Assembly (NCBI RefSeq): GCF_029167235.1
Contig: NZ_JARFTR010000158.1
Location: 1 to 36,058 of the forward strand
Direction: 5' to 3'
Source: Kamptonema sp. UHCC 0994
GTDB taxonomy: Bacteria > Cyanobacteriota > Cyanobacteriia > Cyanobacteriales > Microcoleaceae
DNA length: 36,058 nucleotides
Shown here piece after piece: positions 31,858 to 36,058 of this stretch. A model generated the notes under the pieces. That model was not told where the DNA came from and did no database searches. It was given only the letters and a program-made list of their open reading frames with translations. The position numbers and the translations under genes are program-made. Numbering within the stretch: the stretch's first letter is position 1; each line of letters starts with the position of its first letter.

Positions 31858-31988
31858 AGTAGTTGGACAAAAATAAATAATGTCATTGCGAGCCCAGCGA
31901 AGCAATCCCAAACCCCTGCGATTGCTTCACTTCACTATCGTTCCGTTCGCAATGACATTCTTGCGTTTATTTATGTCCGACTACTTAA
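31855..31988. repeat. Foldback (MITE-like) element with GTCATTGCGA core
   Basis: A 134-bp imperfect palindrome. The left end TTAAGTAGTTGGACA matches the right end TGTCCGACTACTTAA in inverted orientation with one mismatch. Inside, AATAAATAATGTCATTGCGA is answered by TCGCAATGACAT ... TTTATTTA. The core 31882-31956 is the same family as 21033-21106. No transposase frame inside. Heptamer arrays flank both ends. Confidence 0.85.
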
Positions 31989-32047
31989 CTGGTAATTGGT
32001 AATTGGTAATTGGTAATGGCTAATGGCTAATGGCTAATTGCCAATTG
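31986..32047. repeat. Heptamer tandem repeats (ATTGGTA then GGCTAAT)
   Basis: Four ATTGGTA-type units pass directly into three GGCTAAT units, both with a 7-bp period. Confidence 0.9.
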
Positions 32048-32061
32048 GGGAAAGAGTTTCC

Positions 32062-32143
32062 TCATCTCCCCTGCTCAAGAGCTCCCCCGCTCCCCCTCTC
32101 CCCTCTCTTCCCCTAGCCCCTAGCCCCTAGCCCCTAGTCCCTT
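32062..32143. repeat. Polypyrimidine tract with CCCTAGC heptamers
   Basis: C/T-rich stretch ending in four 7-bp CCCTAGC units (about 32112-32140), just downstream of the epimerase stop. Related units at 26868-26916. Confidence 0.85.
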
Positions 32144-32146
32144 CTT

Positions 32147-33073
32147 TTAAGCAGAAGCCAAAATTTCTTCTAATGCTTCCCTTAAAGCAGGATATTGATA
32201 TTCAAAACCAGAAGATAAAGTGCGTTTTGGCAAAACTTGCTGACCTTCCAAAACCACTTTTGCACCATCTCCTAGCAAAACCTCCAAGGCAAAACCTGGT
32301 ACGGGTAGCCAAGAAGGACGGTGTAAAACCTCTCCTAAAGTTTGACAAAATTGGGCCATGCGAACCGGGTTAGGTGCTGTAGCGTTGAAAACTCCCTCAA
32401 CTTGGGGATGCGTAAGCGAGAACAAAATTAGATTAACCACATCCTCCCGGTGAATCCAAGAAAACCACTGTTTCCCGGTACCAATAGGGCCACCAGCAAA
32501 GAGTTTAAAAGGAGCTAGCATTTTCGCGATCGCACCTCCCATTCCCAAAACAATCCCCAACCGCAAAATCACCAGCCTCGTCCCCGCACTCTTCACAGGC
32601 CGAGCCGCCGCCTCCCAAGCTTGACAAACTTCAGCCAGAAAATCATCCCCAGGGGGGCTACTTTCCTCAAAAGCCGCCGTTTCACTTGTACCGTAATAGC
32701 CGATCGCAGACCCACTCACCAACACAGAAGGCTTAGGATTAGCATTAGCGATCGCCTCTACCAGTTTCTCCGTAGTCAGCTTGCGGCTGTCGATAATTTC
32801 TTGTTTGCGTGCAGCCGTCCAACGTTCCTCAGCAATGGGAGCCCCCGCCAGATTCACCACACCATCGCAACCCCCTAGAGCCTGCTGCCAAGAACCTGAT
32901 GCTGTGGGAGTATAAGCAATAATTTCTAAATTAGGATAGGCTAAAGCTGGAAAAACTCGCCGAGCTCTCGCTAAATCGCGACTCAAAACCAGCACTTGAT
33001 GCCCTGACTGATGCAGCCGCTCTACTAGCCGACTGCCTACAAATCCCGTCGCTCCCGCGATCGCTACTTTCAT
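32147..33073 (-). CDS. TIGR01777 family NAD-dependent epimerase-like protein
   Basis: 308 residues, an atypical short-chain dehydrogenase. Rossmann loop [10 protein letters not shown] (7-16); [22 protein letters not shown], the family hallmark; SGSAIGYYG with the active-site Tyr; and a C-terminal DUF1731-like segment ([46 protein letters not shown]). Bacterial members have been called YfcH or SulA-like; chloroplast relatives affect plastid division (family knowledge). The biochemical substrate is unknown. Soluble. It stands alone, divergent from the DUF3352 gene. Confidence 0.93.
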   Translation of the reverse strand: MKVAIAGATGFVGSRLVERLHQSGHQVLVLSRDLARARRVFPALAYPNLEIIAYTPTASGSWQQALGGCDGVVNLAGAPIAEERWTAARKQEIIDSRKLTTEKLVEAIANANPKPSVLVSGSAIGYYGTSETAAFEESSPPGDDFLAEVCQAWEAAARPVKSAGTRLVILRLGIVLGMGGAIAKMLAPFKLFAGGPIGTGKQWFSWIHREDVVNLILFSLTHPQVEGVFNATAPNPVRMAQFCQTLGEVLHRPSWLPVPGFALEVLLGDGAKVVLEGQQVLPKRTLSSGFEYQYPALREALEEILASA

Positions 33074-33280
33074 CTATCAAATCCACTCCAAAGTTGCGGC
33101 CGTTTGCAATTTACAAAAAACCAGTCTCAAAGCCCCCCGCCTCAAAGCTAGGGATCGAAGACCTTTCCTAGACTTTAGTTTACCAGTTAGTTAAATTATT
33201 TGATTAAATCTCCCACATAAGCAATTACTTATCTTTCTTAATATTCAGAGTACAATTACTTGACAAATCACTTAAAAATA

Positions 33281-34912
33281 ATGCCTGTAAAAAAATCACA
33301 ACTTATAATAATTGCTGCCGTAGTTGCAGCAGGTAGTGCTGCCGCCTTTTTTTACTTCAAAGGTTTTGCAAACAAAGTATTTAGCCCTCAAGAACTTGCT
33401 CAAGTTGTACCGCCCGATGCAATAATGGCTACTTTTATCTCCCCCAATCCTAGAGCTTTGATTCAGTTGCAGCGATTTGGCAGCCCTGAAACTCAAACCC
33501 TGATTGATAAGAGTTTAAACGACTTCCAAAAGCAGAGCTTAGCTGGAACCGATATCGATTTTGACAGAGACATCAAGCCTTGGGTAGGCGGTGTCGCAAT
33601 TGCACTACTTCCGCCATCGGAAACTGCTAAAACAGACCCTCCGAAACTACTGCTTGCTGTCAGTATTAGAAACAAAGTCAGCGCTTGGAATTTTGCTAAC
33701 AAATTGAAAGCCCAACAAGAGACAAAAACTGAGGAAACCGAATATAAGGGAGTTAAAATTTCTGATGTCATAGAAAAGAGTGGCAAGCGTTACAGCGTGG
33801 CTTTGTTGGGTAATCAATTAGCGATCGCTCCTTACAGAAAGACTGTAGAAGCAGCCGTTGATACGTTTCAAGGAAAAATAAACATTGCCAACAAACAGAG
33901 TGCATCCGCTATTCTTGCCAAGAGTGCAGGAGTGCCAAACCCCATTGTTACTATTTTCGTTGCTGACTATCCAACTTTGATGCAGCAATTGAGTACCAAC
34001 TTGCCAGATAATACTAAATTACCCTCGACTGCTTTATCGCAATTCAAGCAAATTAAGTCTGTAGTTATGGGGCTGGGAGTAGACGAGCAAGGAGTGAGGT
34101 TAAAGGTAATCTCGCAGTTAGATCCGTTATTAACAAAAAAGTCACAACAGCAGACAGCTAATAAATTAGCAGATAGATTTCCGGCGGAAACTGTGGCGTT
34201 GATTGGGGGAAAAGGACTTAGTAAAATTTGGTTGCAGATGACGAATGAAGCGAAAGATAGTCCTGACGTTGCTAAGGGAATTTTACAGATCAAACAGGGT
34301 TTTCAACGGTTAGAATTAAATGCCGATCGAGAGGTTTTTGGTTGGATGGATGGGGAATTTGCCGTAGGTGCGATCGCATCTAAGGAAGGGATTTTATCTC
34401 AGTTAGGGATGGGGGGTGCGATGATTTTTGAAACGAGCGATCGGGCTCAAGCTGAAGCCACACTGAAAAAACTCGACGCGATCGCTGGAAGTAACCCATC
34501 AGTAAGTGTAGCCCCCAGAAAAATTAAGGATACAGAGGTAATAGAATGGAAAATTCCGCAACAGGGGACAGTATTTGGTCACGGTTGGCTGAATCAAAAT
34601 TCAGTTTTTGTAGCCTTTGGCGGGCCTCTGATTGATGTAATTATTGCACAACCGCCGTCACCTGCTAGCAGTCCTAGTTCCTTTGCGATCGCCAAATCTT
34701 TAGCCCAACCAAGCGAGGGTTATTTTTACTGGGATGTAGAAAAAACTATGTCTTGGGCAAACCGCTATGTTTTGTCTGTACAACCAACTTTATTACCACC
34801 ACAAACAACCGCAATATTGAATTCAATTCAGGGAATTGGAATTACTACAACTTACCCAGATCCGTTAACCGCTCAAGTAGATGCACTCTTAGGACTCAAA
34901 CCCAAAAATTAG
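33281..34912 (+). CDS. DUF3352 domain protein, membrane-anchored
   Basis: 543 residues from the ATG at 33281; an upstream TTG at 33260 would add MTNHLKI and is less likely. A single N-terminal anchor (about 4-23, SQLIIIAAVVAAGSAAAFFYF) precedes a large domain presumably outside the membrane. Features of the cyanobacterial DUF3352 family: ELAQVVPPDAIMATFISPNPRAL, then IDFDRDIKPWVGGVAIALLP, later FGWMDGEFAVGAI and a terminal LNSIQGIGITTTYPDPLTAQVDALLGL. Function unknown. Four HIP1 sites are present. Confidence 0.85.
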   Translation: MPVKKSQLIIIAAVVAAGSAAAFFYFKGFANKVFSPQELAQVVPPDAIMATFISPNPRALIQLQRFGSPETQTLIDKSLNDFQKQSLAGTDIDFDRDIKPWVGGVAIALLPPSETAKTDPPKLLLAVSIRNKVSAWNFANKLKAQQETKTEETEYKGVKISDVIEKSGKRYSVALLGNQLAIAPYRKTVEAAVDTFQGKINIANKQSASAILAKSAGVPNPIVTIFVADYPTLMQQLSTNLPDNTKLPSTALSQFKQIKSVVMGLGVDEQGVRLKVISQLDPLLTKKSQQQTANKLADRFPAETVALIGGKGLSKIWLQMTNEAKDSPDVAKGILQIKQGFQRLELNADREVFGWMDGEFAVGAIASKEGILSQLGMGGAMIFETSDRAQAEATLKKLDAIAGSNPSVSVAPRKIKDTEVIEWKIPQQGTVFGHGWLNQNSVFVAFGGPLIDVIIAQPPSPASSPSSFAIAKSLAQPSEGYFYWDVEKTMSWANRYVLSVQPTLLPPQTTAILNSIQGIGITTTYPDPLTAQVDALLGLKPKN

Positions 34913-35079
34913 GTTATTGTTAACTGTATTAAGGAATTAAAAACTAATAACTTGATTAAACTATTAACCATTAATTGTTGACCGTATTGCTAAGTGGTAA
35001 TAAAAGGAGTATAATCAACGACTGAGTGCAGTCAGCTATAGCACTGCATTTGCACCCTACTAGAGAAAAAATACAAAAA

Positions 35080-35997
35080 ATGACTGTTGCTACTAATACA
35101 AATCTGGGACTTGCTTCGCGCTTAGTAAATGGCGTACTCTCCATAAAGCCCTTAGCTAACTTGGCAAAACACCAAGCACGCGAAATGATGATTAAACGAG
35201 CAGAAAAAATAGGAGTACATTGGCGAGAAGAAGCCCAAGCACTTTTAGCCCGCAACTGGGATACAGAAATGCAAAGCGTGCAAAATCCCAACTTAAGTTA
35301 CCCGAAATATTACCTAACATCATTTCATGCTTACGAACAGGGTAATATGAGTTGGGAAGCTGCCACAGAAGTCGGAGTTGCAGCGCGTGCAGTTCATGCT
35401 GGAATTTGGCCAGATGCAGGCGCACAAGGAGATGCCAAGCTTCGCCAAAGTTACCACGACATTCTTAAAGCTCAAATTATTCATGAACCCATTGATATTT
35501 TAGACTTGGGATGCAGCGTCGGCATGAGTAGTTTTGCTATGCAAAATACCTATCCGCAAGCGAAGATTACAGGAGTAGATTTATCGCCTTATTTCCTAGC
35601 AGTTGCCCAGTATCAATCACAACAACAAAACAGAAAAATTAATTGGGTTCACGCGGCAGGAGAATCAACAGGTTTACCTTCAGCATCTTTTGATTTAGTT
35701 TCCATCTTTTTAGTGTGTCACGAGTTGCCACAAACTGCAACAATGCAAATATTTCGTGAAGCAAAGCGATTGTTACGCCCTAATGGACATTTGGCAATTA
35801 TGGACATGAATCCTCAATCGGAAATTTATGCCAAAATGCCACCTTATATCTTGACTTTGCTCAAAAGCACTGAACCTTATTTGGATCAGTATTTCAGTTT
35901 AGATATAAGCGCCGCTTTAGTAGAAGCTGGTTTTGCAGTACCCACAATTACCTGCAATAGTCCTCGCCACCGCACTATCATTGCCAAAGCAATATAG
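35080..35997 (+). CDS. Class I SAM-dependent methyltransferase
   Basis: 305 residues from the ATG at 35080; the open frame extends 18 codons upstream (35026) but those residues look unrelated. The N-terminal 135 residues are helical. The methyltransferase core starts with motif I DILDLGCSVGMSSFAM (139-154), TGVDLSPYFL (165-174), a DLVSIFLVCHEL motif and RLLRPNGHLAIMDMNPQS. This arrangement resembles small-molecule (UbiE/quinone-like) methyltransferases of cyanobacteria. The substrate cannot be inferred. Nothing in the neighbourhood indicates a pathway. Confidence 0.88.
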   Translation: MTVATNTNLGLASRLVNGVLSIKPLANLAKHQAREMMIKRAEKIGVHWREEAQALLARNWDTEMQSVQNPNLSYPKYYLTSFHAYEQGNMSWEAATEVGVAARAVHAGIWPDAGAQGDAKLRQSYHDILKAQIIHEPIDILDLGCSVGMSSFAMQNTYPQAKITGVDLSPYFLAVAQYQSQQQNRKINWVHAAGESTGLPSASFDLVSIFLVCHELPQTATMQIFREAKRLLRPNGHLAIMDMNPQSEIYAKMPPYILTLLKSTEPYLDQYFSLDISAALVEAGFAVPTITCNSPRHRTIIAKAI

Positions 35998-36028
35998 TTT
36001 TAGTCGCCAAGACCATTAATATATCTCC

Positions 36029-36058
36029 GTAACGCCGCCTTCTAGGGGGTTAAAATAC
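36029..36058. repeat. Partial interspersed palindromic repeat at window end
   Basis: GTAACGCCGCCTTCTAGGGG, the left half of the family seen at 26679; the right half would lie beyond the window. Confidence 0.65.

Larger units (their letters stand above)
31753..32146. other. Repeat-filled spacer without genes
   Basis: 394 bp between the 65-residue gene and the epimerase. It holds the terminator (31799-31832), heptamers, a long foldback element (31855-31988), more heptamers and a C/T tract. No coding region. Confidence 0.85.

Overview
The window is chromosomal DNA from a cyanobacterium, most likely a filamentous Oscillatoriales-type genome (inference). Evidence: about forty hand-counted copies of the cyanobacterial HIP1 octamer GCGATCGC; genes typical of the phylum (RpaB response regulator, a complex-C/cytochrome b6 cofactor-assembly protein, a carotenoid oxygenase, a BT1-type folate/biopterin carrier, a HesB/IscA protein of the cyanobacterial type); and intergenic spaces filled with 7-bp-period tandem repeats and several interspersed palindromic repeat families. 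No tRNA, rRNA, CRISPR array, transposase or prophage was seen.

Layout. 0.1-2.3 kb (+): a CPA2 cation:proton antiporter and ilvN. 2.4-4.7 kb (-): rsmB, whose coding frame carries an in-frame palindromic repeat, with two small unknown genes upstream in an apparent operon. 4.9-6.0 kb (+): a full three-domain Ada protein. 6.0-10.0 kb (-): carotenoid oxygenase, BT1-family transporter, membrane/coiled-coil protein. 10.1-12.2 kb (-): a two-gene type II restriction-modification system in AT-rich DNA. 12.3-16.8 kb (-): AI-2E-family protein, ddl, a lipoprotein-like protein, miaB. 17.0-18.1 kb (-): a solitary C5-cytosine DNA methyltransferase with an interspersed repeat beginning in its stop codon. 18.2-21.8 kb (-): a small membrane protein and two FHA-domain proteins, one fused to an FAD/NAD(P)-type oxidoreductase. 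22.0-23.2 kb (-): KGG stress protein and endonuclease V. 23.3-27.6 kb: prohibitin-like protein (+), radA (-), rpaB (+), complex-C assembly protein (+). 27.8-30.2 kb (-): rpmF, a TM2 protein, a poly-Asp protein. 30.4-31.8 kb (+): IscA-type protein, TPR protein, 65-residue unknown. 32.1-36.0 kb: TIGR01777 epimerase (-), DUF3352 protein (+), SAM methyltransferase (+).

How they fit together. Most genes are ordinary core functions (branched-chain amino acid control, rRNA/tRNA modification, cell wall, DNA repair by Ada, RadA and EndoV, Fe-S assembly, photosynthesis regulation). The accessory parts are the restriction-modification pair, the solitary C5 methyltransferase and the repeats. The most interesting unexplained signal is a compact set of three hairpins ending in a T-tract (about 18,750-18,831, + strand) lying between two minus-strand genes: a candidate free-standing small RNA. 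Other points are repeats placed in frame inside conserved proteins (RsmB, the FHA oxidoreductase and possibly RadA) and the neighbouring pair of FHA proteins.
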